Origin: Allofournierella_A excrementavium
Lineage (GTDB): Bacteria; Bacillota; Clostridia; Oscillospirales; Ruminococcaceae
Direction of reading: 5' to 3'
Assembly: GCA_019120375.1 (NCBI GenBank)
Contig: DWVE01000027.1
Coordinates: 124,001-188,000 of the forward strand
DNA: 64,000 bases
The notes under the pieces: model-generated
What the model was told of the DNA's origin: nothing
Database searches by the model: none
The model's input: only the letters and a program-made list of their open reading frames with translations
Position numbers and translations under genes: made by a program
Part shown: in pieces, positions 40,166-48,828 of the stretch
Position numbering within the stretch: the first letter of the stretch is position 1
How the letters are laid out: each line of letters opens with the position of its first letter

Positions 40166-40194
40166 ATGATACCCACAGCGGCGGGGTTTGTCAA
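40166..40194 (-). promoter_or_regulatory. Promoter of the T-box/metNIQ operon
   Basis: On the minus strand: TTGACA (40189-40194), 17-bp spacer, TATCAT (40166-40171). Confidence 0.8.
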
Positions 40195-40203
40195 GCACTT
40201 TTT

Positions 40204-41067
40204 TCAGAACAGCTCCGGCACCAGATTGCCCAGCCACAGCCCGAGGGCGTAGGAAGCGGCGTTGGCCACAAAGGCGTAGAGCACCGGGTGGCCCTTGCCC
40301 GCCTGCGGCTTGAACGCCAGCCGGAACACCACCGCCTCCACGATGAACACCGCCAGCTCAAAGAGAGGATAGAACACCCACATGGCAAGCGACCCGGAAT
40401 AATAGGCGGTGAGGTTGAGGGCAAGGTTCAGCGCCAGCTGGGTGGCCAGATTGGTGATGAGCAGCACCCGCAGGTGACTGCGCTTGAGATAGCCGAAGGG
40501 CAGGGCGATGAGCAATTCCACCGCCAGCGTGAGCACAAAGCGGACGGCAAGGCCCAGCGCCTCGCCGGCGTAGTCGTAGTTCTTTTGGGCGGTGACGGCC
40601 TGCACTTCGCCCGCCGCCGGGTCAACGCCGGAAAGGTCCACCCGGTAAACGGCGGAATAGGCGTAGCGGTCCAGCGTTTCGGTCACGGCGTAGCCGCCGC
40701 TCTCGGGGAACCAGAACAGAATCTTGAAGTGCTTCGGGGCCATGTAGCTCCAGGTGGCGGGCGCGTCGTCCTTTACCTGGGCCTGCCATTGCAGAAAGTG
40801 GTAGCCGTCCCCGTCTTCAAAGGCGGCGAAGGCCTCCCAGGCGGGGTGCTCCTCGGCGGCGAACCAATCCGGCGGCTCGCTGCCGGGCAGGTTCCAGGGG
40901 CCGATGGAGGTCTGCTCCGCCAGCAGGGTGACCCAGCACTCCTGCGAGAGGCCCGCGGTCTGCACCTCCACGGCGGGCTTGGGCCCCATATCCGCGAAGG
41001 CGGCGAAGGGCACCGCCAGCGCCAGCACAAAACAAACCAGCAGGGAAAGCAGTCTCTTTTTCAGCAT
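40204..41067 (-). CDS. Secreted/membrane protein of unknown function
   Basis: 287 aa. Signal peptide (KRLLSLLVCFVLALAVPFAAFA) followed by a mature start DMGPKPAVEV, an extracytoplasmic beta-rich domain of about 125 residues, and a C-terminal membrane domain with four or so helices (VLTLAVELLIALPFG, LALNLALNL, VFYPLFELAVFIVEAVVF, VLYAFVANAASYALGLWLG). A DMGPKPxV start is seen in clostridial hypothetical proteins I cannot name. Stands alone; ends 10 bases before the metN promoter. No function assigned. Confidence 0.72.
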   Translation of the reverse strand: MLKKRLLSLLVCFVLALAVPFAAFADMGPKPAVEVQTAGLSQECWVTLLAEQTSIGPWNLPGSEPPDWFAAEEHPAWEAFAAFEDGDGYHFLQWQAQVKDDAPATWSYMAPKHFKILFWFPESGGYAVTETLDRYAYSAVYRVDLSGVDPAAGEVQAVTAQKNYDYAGEALGLAVRFVLTLAVELLIALPFGYLKRSHLRVLLITNLATQLALNLALNLTAYYSGSLAMWVFYPLFELAVFIVEAVVFRLAFKPQAGKGHPVLYAFVANAASYALGLWLGNLVPELF

Positions 41068-41155
41068 GGGTCACGCCTCCTTTTCTGCCCTCATCATAGC
41101 ACGGCGGAGCGGGAAAAACAGCCTCTCGCGGCCTTTTGTAACGGCTTTGTCACAA

Positions 41156-41189
41156 GAAAAACGGGCGCTCCCCCGAAAGGGAGCGCCCG
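41156..41189 (-). terminator. Terminator after the sugar amidotransferase gene
   Basis: Perfect 11-bp stem (41179-41189 with 41162-41172) followed on the minus strand by five T. Confidence 0.88.
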
Positions 41190-41203
41190 CAAAGAGCAGC
41201 GAT

Positions 41204-42322
41204 TTATTTCTCTTCCCAGATGGGCTCCTTCAGCATCCAGCGGCCGAACTCGTCCTTGTAGAAGATGTCCCGGTTGTAGAACTTGTCGATGACGGCCCAG
41301 AACTCCGCCTCGCTGTAACCGCAGAACTCGCAGAAATCCCGCACGCTCAGCGGGTCCAGCGCGCCGTCCCGCTCCTTGATGATGGGGATGGCCTCCTCGC
41401 GGGTCATCATGCCGTAGCGGATGTAACGGGCGGTATAGTCGGTGGCGGCGGCGTGGCCGAACTTGGGGTACTTCAGCCAGCTGTGCACCAGATACGCGCG
41501 GCTGTCGATCTGGTCGAAGTTCTCGGCGTGGTGGGTGCGGTCCCACTCGTGGGTCAGGTCGTGGAAGCCGCGGCTCTTGGCCAGCTGATAGTTCTTGTAG
41601 CTGTTCCAGGGCAGGAAGTAGCTCAGATAGAAGGGGTCCAGCTTTGCCAGCTCTTCGGCGGTGGGGGCGTTGGTCAGGGCAAGGTCGTTCTCGCTCACGC
41701 CGTAGCTCAGCAGCTCCTCGGTGGGGAAGCCCACCGCCACGCCGTTCTCGATCTGGCCGCGGGCGGAATAGGTCTCCTCGTCGGCGTTGCCGCCGTACTC
41801 AAAGCTCACGTTCTCGCCGTAGCACAGCAGAGGCGTGTTGAACTTGAGGGCCATGTGCAGGGGGAAGGTGTAGATGAGGCGGTCCACATACCAGGTGGGC
41901 TTGCCGTACTTCTCAAAGAAGGCCCGCATCAGGGTCTTCTGGGCCTTGATGTTGGGCTTGCAGCTGATGATGGTGCAGCCGAAGGCCTCGGAGATGTTCT
42001 TCAGGTTGTGCTTGCCCGCCTCGGTCATGGGGAAGTTGTCCTCCACGCTGAAGAGGATGGGGTTCATCTTCATGACCTCTTTCAGGATGTAGACCTGGAA
42101 GTGGCTGTCCTTGCCGCCGCTCACCGCCACGGCGCAGTCGTAGCCGCCGGGGCCGTTCATGCCGCGGTATTTGTCGCACAGGGCTTCAAATTCCTTCCAG
42201 CGGGCGTCCCAGTCCACCTTGGAGCGGCTCTCGTAGTGGCGGCAGGCGCTGCACACCCCTTCAGCGTCGAAGGTGATGCCGGGCCGGGTGTCGGGCATGG
42301 TGCATTTTTTGCAGTATTTCAC
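41204..42322 (-). CDS. N-acetyl sugar amidotransferase (PseA/PtmG/WbpG-like)
   Basis: 372 aa. PP-loop ATP pyrophosphatase motif AVSGGKDSHFQ (about residue 68) and two N-terminal zinc-type CxxC pairs (YCKKCTMPD, CSACRHYE) define the family that converts an acetamido group on a surface sugar into an acetamidino group. Homologues modify pseudaminic or legionaminic acid in Campylobacter. With legionaminic-acid genes on the opposite arm, an acetamidino-nonulosonate is a reasonable inference. It normally needs a GATase partner or ammonia source; none is adjacent. GTG start with GGAGGT upstream. Confidence 0.88.
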   Translation of the reverse strand: MKYCKKCTMPDTRPGITFDAEGVCSACRHYESRSKVDWDARWKEFEALCDKYRGMNGPGGYDCAVAVSGGKDSHFQVYILKEVMKMNPILFSVEDNFPMTEAGKHNLKNISEAFGCTIISCKPNIKAQKTLMRAFFEKYGKPTWYVDRLIYTFPLHMALKFNTPLLCYGENVSFEYGGNADEETYSARGQIENGVAVGFPTEELLSYGVSENDLALTNAPTAEELAKLDPFYLSYFLPWNSYKNYQLAKSRGFHDLTHEWDRTHHAENFDQIDSRAYLVHSWLKYPKFGHAAATDYTARYIRYGMMTREEAIPIIKERDGALDPLSVRDFCEFCGYSEAEFWAVIDKFYNRDIFYKDEFGRWMLKEPIWEEK

Positions 42323-42367
42323 GGGTGGGTACCTCCCTGTAAAAAATCAAATGGTTCCAACGACGTT

Positions 42368-42373
42368 ATTATA
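42368..42373 (-). promoter_or_regulatory. Extended -10 element before the amidotransferase gene
   Basis: TGG-TATAAT on the minus strand (TATAAT at 42368-42373), about 45 bases before the GTG start; no good -35. Suggests an internal promoter in the minus-strand glycan arm. Confidence 0.45.
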
Positions 42374-42403
42374 CCACGGCGGGTGGCAGAATACAAATCC
42401 GTA

Positions 42404-43630
42404 TCAGCCAAACTGTTTGCGGCACTTCGCCAGCAAAAAGCCCAGCAGGCACAGCCCCTGCACGCCGATGCCGGCGATGGTGGCGTAGGCCGCGCCGTAG
42501 ATGTCAAAGGCGGAGAGCAGCGGCACGCTCACCGCCGCGGCGGCGGCAAGGCCCGCCAGATTGCCCAGGATGAGGCCGCGCATGTCCCGGGCGATGGTGA
42601 GCAGGTGGCACAGCACGGTGGAGGCCACGGTGCAGACGGTGGCGACCACCAGCGGCTGCAAAAGGGGCGCGTAGTCCAGAATTTCCGGGCTGGTGGGATA
42701 GAGGATGGAAAGGCCCCACCGCCCCAGCAGCGCCACACCGGCGGCCCCGGCGGCCCACATGGCGGCGAGAGCTGCCGCCAGCAGCACAAGGCCCCGGAAA
42801 TAGCCAGCTTTGTCCTTTTTGTTCCAAAGGCGGGCGAAGGTGGTGATGAAGGGCACGAAGAGATAGATCACCGCCACCTGCAGGATGAGCACCGGCAGAA
42901 ACACGTTGTTGAAATAGCTCATCTTCACGGTGCCCAGCTCCCGCTCGCAGAAATAGCGGGGCACCGAGGGGATGGCGGTGTTCACCGCGGCGTACACCGC
43001 CAGCGGCGCGCACTCGGCCAGCAGCGCCCACACGCTGCCGCCCTCCCGGTTTGCAAGGTCGGCGTATCTGCGGGCCAGGGGCAGGTCCACCGCCAGCACA
43101 TAGACAGCGTTCAGCGCGAACAGCGCCGCCAGGGTGAGCACAAGGTTGCCGGTGAGCACAAGGCCCAGGGTCACCGTGCCGGCGGTGACAAGGCCCCGCA
43201 CGCCGAAGCTGATGCCCACCACGTCCAGCCGCTCTCCCCTTTGCAGATAGCCGTGCCACACGTCGGACCAGCTCTCGATGAGGCGGTAGGCGGTGTAGAG
43301 GGCGATGACCCAGCGCTGCTCGGCGGAGTAGCTGTTGATGAAGGCGAACACAAGGCAGCCCGCGCCCGCCGCCGTCAGGGTGACGTAGCGGCTGGCGAGA
43401 TAGGTGCGGTCGGCGTATTTGCCCGCAAGGTCGGACACCTGGAAGGTGCGCATGCCAAAGCTCGCCACCGAGAGGCAGACGTTGGCGATGGTCATGGCGG
43501 TGGCCAGCATGCCGTTGGCGGCAACGCCCGCCAGCGCCGTGACCAGCAGGTTCAGCGCCGCCTGACACAGATAGAACAGCAGGCTGCCTGCCGTGTTGAA
43601 CAAAAGATTCTTGCGCAGCTGGGGGTTCAA
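42404..43630 (-). CDS. Wzx-like polysaccharide flippase (MVF/MOP superfamily)
   Basis: 408-aa integral membrane protein with about 12 helices, starting NPQLRKNLLFNTAGSLLFYLCQAALNLLVTALAGVAANGMLATAMTIANV, the pattern of O-antigen/teichoic-type flippases. Likely moves a lipid-linked glycan across the membrane for the surface structure made by this locus. TTG start at 43630 with AAAGGAGG 7 bases upstream. It follows the surface-carbohydrate gene by 13 bases in the same operon. Confidence 0.85.
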   Translation of the reverse strand: MNPQLRKNLLFNTAGSLLFYLCQAALNLLVTALAGVAANGMLATAMTIANVCLSVASFGMRTFQVSDLAGKYADRTYLASRYVTLTAAGAGCLVFAFINSYSAEQRWVIALYTAYRLIESWSDVWHGYLQRGERLDVVGISFGVRGLVTAGTVTLGLVLTGNLVLTLAALFALNAVYVLAVDLPLARRYADLANREGGSVWALLAECAPLAVYAAVNTAIPSVPRYFCERELGTVKMSYFNNVFLPVLILQVAVIYLFVPFITTFARLWNKKDKAGYFRGLVLLAAALAAMWAAGAAGVALLGRWGLSILYPTSPEILDYAPLLQPLVVATVCTVASTVLCHLLTIARDMRGLILGNLAGLAAAAAVSVPLLSAFDIYGAAYATIAGIGVQGLCLLGFLLAKCRKQFG

Positions 43631-43643
43631 AGCGCCGCCTCCT

Positions 43644-44957
43644 TTACTTCACAAAGGGCGCGATGCGCGCCTCCATGGCCTTCACGTCGGCCTTCGGGAC
43701 GTATGCCTTCTCCACATAGCCGTAGATGCGCTGGGCAAAATCCGCCAGCCCCTTGTGGAAGAAGAACACCTTTTTGGGGGGCAGGCGCAGAGCGAACAGG
43801 ATGTGCACGCCCCAGAGAGCGAAGAACTTGAGCCAGTTGAAGTGGGGCGTAAAGCCCTCGCCCATGGGCGCATCCCGCGGCGGCTCTTTGTACACCTGCT
43901 CCAGCAGGTCCGCCATCCGCTTGTAGGCGGGGACGGGGCTGGGGTCAAAGTAGCCCTCGATGACCTCCTTCGCGATGGGGAAGGGGGGCTCATCCTCGGC
44001 CATGGCGGCGGCGAAATCCTCGTAATTGGTGACGTACTTCGCCCCGGCGTAGATCACCGGATCGTACTCGTGCTCGATGGGCACCGGCCGCAGGATGTGG
44101 CAGCTCTTGCCCGCCATGTACACCTCGGCGATGGCGGTGCTCATCCAGATGGAGATGGAGTCCGCCGCCACGATCCACTGCTTCACGCTGTCGGAGAAGA
44201 TGACGTGGAAGTTGGGCCGCTTTTTCGCAAGGTCGGCCAGCGCGGGGCTGTTCCACTCGCTGGGGTGGCGGCGGTAGACCAGCTCCACCTCCGGGTGGTC
44301 GGCCAGATACCGGTCGAACCAGTCGAGGGTCTCGGCCATGCTCACCCGGTTGGTGGCGGCAAAGCCGGAAAAATCGGTGCCCGCCATCTCGCTGAGCTCC
44401 TTGACTTCGGCGTCGGTCATGCTGGCGTAGCCGAAGCTGGAGATGTAAAGGTGCAGCTTTTTGGCGGGGTCCAGGCCGTGCTCGGCGCAAAGCTGCTCCT
44501 TCGACTTGAAGTAGCCCGCGAACTCCGGGCGCAGAAAGTCCATCATCACCGCGCCGGTGACGGGGGTGTTTTTTTCCTCCATGCCGTGGGCGATGAGCCG
44601 GTCGGCGGTGCGGCGGCCCCAGCAGGTCTGCACGCACTTTTTGGCGTTGCCGTTCATGTTGAACCAGTCGCCCGCCTCCTGGGTGTCGCTGAGCATCTGC
44701 TCCCAGTGGAGGTTCACGATCTTGTCGCACCGGCCGATGTTGTTGTAGACGTGGCTGTTGATGGCCTCGTTGTCGTACATGCAGCTGGAAATGAGCACCT
44801 TCGGCTTTTTCCAGGTGAAGTATTTCAGCTTCTTGCGGTCCAGCAGCTGGCGGATCTCGGCGGTGTAGCCCCGGCGCTCCAGCTCCAGCTTCAGCAAAAG
44901 GTCGCTCTCGTACTCCCGCACCGTGTGCTCATAGAGGATCAAAAAGTCAAGACCCAT
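43644..44957 (-). CDS. Surface carbohydrate biosynthesis protein (GT-B-like)
   Basis: 437 aa, soluble. Two Rossmann-like halves: N-terminal MGLDFLILYEHTVREYESDLLLKLELERRGY, middle HLYISSFGYASM, and C-terminal IVAADSISIWMSTAIAEVYMAGKSCHILRP followed by PIEHEYDPVIY. This pattern fits the surface-polysaccharide biosynthesis family related to CDP-glycerol/polyprenyl glycosyl transferases. Acts probably at the cytosolic membrane face. Substrate unknown. Lies between the SGNH protein and the flippase. Confidence 0.75.
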   Translation of the reverse strand: MGLDFLILYEHTVREYESDLLLKLELERRGYTAEIRQLLDRKKLKYFTWKKPKVLISSCMYDNEAINSHVYNNIGRCDKIVNLHWEQMLSDTQEAGDWFNMNGNAKKCVQTCWGRRTADRLIAHGMEEKNTPVTGAVMMDFLRPEFAGYFKSKEQLCAEHGLDPAKKLHLYISSFGYASMTDAEVKELSEMAGTDFSGFAATNRVSMAETLDWFDRYLADHPEVELVYRRHPSEWNSPALADLAKKRPNFHVIFSDSVKQWIVAADSISIWMSTAIAEVYMAGKSCHILRPVPIEHEYDPVIYAGAKYVTNYEDFAAAMAEDEPPFPIAKEVIEGYFDPSPVPAYKRMADLLEQVYKEPPRDAPMGEGFTPHFNWLKFFALWGVHILFALRLPPKKVFFFHKGLADFAQRIYGYVEKAYVPKADVKAMEARIAPFVK

Positions 44958-44975
44958 TCCCGGTCCCTCCTGTGT

Positions 44976-45926
44976 TTATCCGATGTCGGTGAACAGCTGG
45001 TCCACCCACTGGGGCAGGCCGTAGCGGGTGTCCAGATGGAACCCGTCGAAGAACTGCTTGTCGTCGTCAAAGTCCGGGCGGTTCGCCCACTCGTAGTCCA
45101 GCACGGCGAAGCCGTATTCCCCGGCCCATTCGGCAAGGCGCGGCAGAAACTCGGCGGCCATGGCCTCGTCGATGCCATAGGGCATGCAGGCGTCGGTGAG
45201 CACGATGTCCGCCATGGGGGGCAGCACCACCGTCAGTTCCACGCCCTTCTCCCGGCAGGCGGCGGCCATCTCGCAAAAGCGGGCCAGCTGCTCATCGTTG
45301 AGCCGCCAGCCTTTGCACCGGGGCACAAGGGCCTCGGGGTAGGTGGCAAGGCGGGTGTGCAGCTCATACACCGTGCCGTCGGGACCGGTGTAGTCCTGGG
45401 GATACACCCAGTCGCCGGTCTCCTCGGCGGCCCCGCCCGGGATGCCCCGCAGCCGCTCGGAGAGGGCGGTGAGCATGTTCACGTTGTATTCCAGGTTGAA
45501 CATGTAGGCCAGGGGATTGTTCAGCGTCTTTTCCAGCGTGCTCATGCGGTCGGCGTCGTAGGTCTCGGTGACGGTGTAGAAGGAGAGGCCGAACACCACT
45601 TCCTCAAGGTCCGGGTTCTGCTCCAGCGCCCAGTTCACCACGTCCACGCCCTCCCGCAGGGAGGCCCCGCCGAAGGCCAGGTTCTGCCAGGTGCGGCCGC
45701 TGACGGCTTCCACCTGCTCCATGTCGAAGTGGGCAAGGCGTGAGTCCCCCACGATGATGCGCTCGCCGGGGTCGGCGGCGTAGCTTTTCAGCCGGGCCAC
45801 CGGGGCCTCGCTGGAGGTGGAGGCCTTGAGGCCGAAGTAGTTGTTGGGCTCGAAGGCGGCAAAGACGCAGAAATACGCCGCCACCGGCAGAGCCAGCAGC
45901 GCCAGCTTTTTCAGAATGTCGCGCAT
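44976..45926 (-). CDS. SGNH-hydrolase-like extracytoplasmic protein
   Basis: 316 aa with one N-terminal membrane anchor (LKKLALLALPVAAYFCVFAAF) and an outside domain. Block I is IIVGDSRLAHFD (Ser62 as candidate nucleophile) and the C-terminal Asp/His block is FFDGFHLDTRYGL (about residue 297). Such proteins transfer acyl groups delivered by an MBOAT partner, which is encoded directly upstream (60 bases), as in alginate, DltD-like and peptidoglycan acetylation systems. The ATG at 45926 is chosen for its AAAGGGGG site. Confidence 0.82.
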   Translation of the reverse strand: MRDILKKLALLALPVAAYFCVFAAFEPNNYFGLKASTSSEAPVARLKSYAADPGERIIVGDSRLAHFDMEQVEAVSGRTWQNLAFGGASLREGVDVVNWALEQNPDLEEVVFGLSFYTVTETYDADRMSTLEKTLNNPLAYMFNLEYNVNMLTALSERLRGIPGGAAEETGDWVYPQDYTGPDGTVYELHTRLATYPEALVPRCKGWRLNDEQLARFCEMAAACREKGVELTVVLPPMADIVLTDACMPYGIDEAMAAEFLPRLAEWAGEYGFAVLDYEWANRPDFDDDKQFFDGFHLDTRYGLPQWVDQLFTDIG

Positions 45927-45986
45927 TCCCGCGCCCCCTTTCTTTCCTTCGTCAGCACGCCGCGGCCCGATGCCGCCGGGCACCGC

Positions 45987-47537
45987 TTAAAAACCGCCAT
46001 AGGCGAAACTTGCGCCGCCAAAGCCGCCGCTGGCCATGAGCAGGCCGCCGAAGATGGCCAGCACCAGGGCGTAGTAGAGCGCCCAGCGCACCGCCGTCTT
46101 CTGGCTTTGCAGCACCAGTTCGGCGCTCTTGTTCTTGAAGCGGAAGGCCCGCTGCCAGTCCAGCCAGACCGCCAGCGCCAGGGTGAAGGCCAGAAAGGCG
46201 CACCACGCCGCCGCCATCATATTCTGGGCGTAGAAGCCGTCCAGCACCGCCTGCCAGCTCTCGGCGGCAAAGCGGGCGGGGCTCCAGTCCCGGAAAAAGC
46301 CCGCCAGAACGGCAAAGGCCTGCCCCAGGCCGCTGCCGCCCACATTGGAGCCGGCGGCAAAGAACACCATGCCGAAGGCCCACAAAAGGAACACGCCGGC
46401 GCGCTTGGCCCAGAGGACGCGGGCGGGAGCCTTCTTCTTGGGCTTGCCGAACTTCTGGTGGATGAGTTCCTCTCCGGCGCGGTAAGCCCCCTGCAAAAAG
46501 CCCCAGACCACGAAGGGCAGGGTGCTGCCGTGCCAGAAGCCGGAGACGAAGAACACGATGAACACGCACACCACCGGTGAAAGACGGCTCACCCGCCGCC
46601 CGATGAGGGGCAGTTTGGAGGCGTCCGCCCAGACGAGGGGGGTGAAGAGATAGTCCTGCAGCCAGCTTGAAAGGCTGATGTGCCAGCGGCTCCAGAAGCC
46701 GGAGAAGTTGGCGGCGAAGAAGGGGGTCTTGAAGTTTTCGGGGATGTCCAGCCCCAGCAAAAGGGCGCTGGCCCGGGCCATCTCGGAATAGCCCGCGAAG
46801 TCGAAATAGAGATAAAGGGTGTAGCCCACCGTGGCCGCCACAAGGGCCGGGCCGCCGTGGCCGGCGGCGTCGGAGTAGATGGGCTGTACGTACATCATGA
46901 TGACGTCCGCCACCGCCGCCTTTTTGAAAAGACCCAGGGCGAACAGCTGCAGCGCCCGCACGGTGCGGGAAGCGTCAAAGCGGTGCTCGGCCCGAAGCTG
47001 GGGCAGCACCTGCCTTGCGCGGCAGATGGGGCCGGCGGTGATGGTGCCGAAAAAGCAGAGGAAGGCCGCGAGGTTCACAAAGTTTTCTTCCGGCTCCATG
47101 TCGCCCCGGGCCACGTCCACCAGATAGCTCACGGCGGCGAAGGTGTAGAAGCTGATGCCCAGGGGGAAGGGCAGGGCGTGGAGAACGCCGGGGGCCAGGG
47201 GCAGCACCGGCAAAAGGAAGTTGAAGTATTTGAACACCGCCAGCACCGCCAGAAGGGCGGCAATGGCGGCGGCCAGCAGCTGGCCCCTCTGCCCCTTTTC
47301 CCTGCGGGCAAGGGCGAGGGCGGCCCGCCAGACGAAGAGGCACACCACCGCCAGCACCGCCAGCGGCACCAGCGGCCACGCGCCGGGCCAGTCCGCCCCG
47401 GTGGGGCGGTTGAACCAGTAGAACAGGGCGCTCGCCGCCAGGAGCAGCCCGTTCTGGAACCGGGTCGGGCAGACCTTCAGATACAAAAAGGCCGCCACGG
47501 GCAGGAACGCAAAGTAGGAAAAACTCTGAAAACTCAC
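45987..47537 (-). CDS. MBOAT family O-acyltransferase (AlgI-like)
   Basis: 516-aa polytopic membrane protein. Family signatures FKYFNF, PLGISFYTFAAVSYLVD, the conserved WSRWHISLSSWLQDYLF (about residue 285) and the catalytic His in SGFWHGS (about residue 336). Moves an acyl group (usually acetyl) through the membrane for O-acylation of a surface glycan. GTG start at 47537 with AAAGGAGG upstream; the apparent long upstream frame is an artefact of the opposite strand. First gene of the minus arm; SGNH partner follows. Confidence 0.92.
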   Translation of the reverse strand: MSFQSFSYFAFLPVAAFLYLKVCPTRFQNGLLLAASALFYWFNRPTGADWPGAWPLVPLAVLAVVCLFVWRAALALARREKGQRGQLLAAAIAALLAVLAVFKYFNFLLPVLPLAPGVLHALPFPLGISFYTFAAVSYLVDVARGDMEPEENFVNLAAFLCFFGTITAGPICRARQVLPQLRAEHRFDASRTVRALQLFALGLFKKAAVADVIMMYVQPIYSDAAGHGGPALVAATVGYTLYLYFDFAGYSEMARASALLLGLDIPENFKTPFFAANFSGFWSRWHISLSSWLQDYLFTPLVWADASKLPLIGRRVSRLSPVVCVFIVFFVSGFWHGSTLPFVVWGFLQGAYRAGEELIHQKFGKPKKKAPARVLWAKRAGVFLLWAFGMVFFAAGSNVGGSGLGQAFAVLAGFFRDWSPARFAAESWQAVLDGFYAQNMMAAAWCAFLAFTLALAVWLDWQRAFRFKNKSAELVLQSQKTAVRWALYYALVLAIFGGLLMASGGFGGASFAYGGF

Positions 47538-47583
47538 CCCCGGCGGCCTCCTTTCAGCGCGAATGCGGGCAATATCTAAATTA

Positions 47584-47612
47584 TTATATCTGTTTTGCGC
47601 GGCGGTGTAAAG
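47584..47612 (-). promoter_or_regulatory. Promoter of the minus-strand glycan arm
   Basis: On the minus strand: TTTACA (47607-47612), 17-bp spacer, TATAAT (47584-47589). Confidence 0.75.
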
Positions 47613-47624
47613 GGCGCAGGCGGT

Positions 47625-47653
47625 TGAAATCCGGCCGTAAATGGGGTATACTG
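47625..47653 (+). promoter_or_regulatory. Promoter of the plus-strand glycan arm
   Basis: TTGAAA (47625-47630), 17-bp spacer, TATACT (47648-47653). Its -35 lies 12 bp from the -35 of the divergent promoter, so one protein could control both arms. Confidence 0.7.
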
Positions 47654-47714
47654 TTTTTGTGTGATTTTGTGAAAAACCGGGCCCAGAGCCCGTCATCAAA
47701 AAAGGAGCGCAAGT

Positions 47715-48698
47715 ATGGCACATACCGTCATGGTCACCGGCGCCGACGGCTTCATCGGCAGCCATCTCACCGAGGAACTGGTCAAAAAGGGCGAAAAGGT
47801 CAAGGCCTTCTGCCTGTATAACTCCTTCGGCACCTGGGGCTGGCTGGACACCCTGCCCCCCGAGATCAAGAACGAGATCGAAGTGTTCATGGGCGACGTG
47901 CGCGACCCCAACGGCGTGCGCCACGCCATGGAGGGCCAGGAGATCGTCTATCATCTGGCGGCCCTCATCGCCATCCCCTTCAGCTACCACAGCCCCGACA
48001 GCTATGTGGACACCAACATCAAAGGCACCCTGAACGTGCTGAACGCCGCCCGTCAGGTGGGCACCCGGCATCTGCTGGTCACCTCCACCAGCGAGGTCTA
48101 CGGCACCGCCCAGTATGTGCCCATCGACGAAAAGCACCCCTACCAGGGCCAGAGCCCCTATTCCGCCACCAAGATCGGCGCGGACCGGCTGGCCGAGAGC
48201 TTCTGGCGCAGCTTTGAGCTGCCGGTCACCATCGTGCGGCCCTTCAACACCTACGGCCCCCGCCAGAGCGCCCGGGCGGTCATCCCCACCATCATCACCC
48301 AGCTGCTGGCGGGCAAGACCGAGATCAAGCTGGGCAGCCTGACCCCCACCCGCGACTTCAACTACGTCAAGGACACCGCCGCCGGCTTCATGGCCCTGGG
48401 CGACTGTGAGGCCGCCATCGGCCAGGAGGTCAACATCGCCACCGGCGAGGAGCATTCCATCGGCGACCTTGCGAACGAGCTGATCCGCCAGATCAACCCC
48501 GAGGCGAAGATCGTCTGCGACGAGCAGCGCCTGCGCCCGGAGAACAGCGAGGTCAACCGCCTGCTGGGCGACGCCTCCAAGATGCGCGCCCTCACCGGCT
48601 GGAAGCCTGCCTACACCTTTGAGCAGGGCCTGGCCGCCACCATCGAGTTTCTGCGCGGCAACATGGAGCGCTACAAACCCGACGTCTACAATCTGTAA
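47715..48698 (+). CDS. legB: NAD-dependent 4,6-dehydratase, LegB-like
   Basis: 327-aa extended SDR. NAD motif VTGADGFIGSH (residues 7-17), active-site TSTSEVYG and YSATK (Tyr about 149, Lys about 153), and RPFNTYGPRQSARAVIPTII. This matches the LegB group that makes a 4-keto-6-deoxy sugar nucleotide in the GDP-linked legionaminic acid pathway. Genes for the next steps (LegC, PtmE, LegI homologues) lie downstream on the same strand, supporting the call. First gene of the plus arm; AAAAAAGGAG site. Confidence 0.9.
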   Translation: MAHTVMVTGADGFIGSHLTEELVKKGEKVKAFCLYNSFGTWGWLDTLPPEIKNEIEVFMGDVRDPNGVRHAMEGQEIVYHLAALIAIPFSYHSPDSYVDTNIKGTLNVLNAARQVGTRHLLVTSTSEVYGTAQYVPIDEKHPYQGQSPYSATKIGADRLAESFWRSFELPVTIVRPFNTYGPRQSARAVIPTIITQLLAGKTEIKLGSLTPTRDFNYVKDTAAGFMALGDCEAAIGQEVNIATGEEHSIGDLANELIRQINPEAKIVCDEQRLRPENSEVNRLLGDASKMRALTGWKPAYTFEQGLAATIEFLRGNMERYKPDVYNL

Positions 48699-48828
48699 AA
48701 AAGGCCCGGCTGCCGCCGGGCTGTTCCGGCTGCCGGGCGGGCCCTCGGGTGAGGGGCGGCCCGGCTTGTGCCGTTTTTAAAGGGCCCTTTGCAAACGGGG
48801 CCGCAAATCGAGCGAACGAGGTCATTCC
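48699..48828 (+). other. Hairpin-rich spacer between legB and the DUF2142 gene
   Basis: About 130 G+C-rich bases with two stems: GCCCGGC-TGCC-GCCGGGC just after legB, and a longer imperfect stem starting GCCGGGCGGGCC and ending GGCCCGGC before GTGCCGTTTTT. The second may be a partial terminator that lowers expression of the downstream membrane proteins. No gene seen. Confidence 0.45.
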
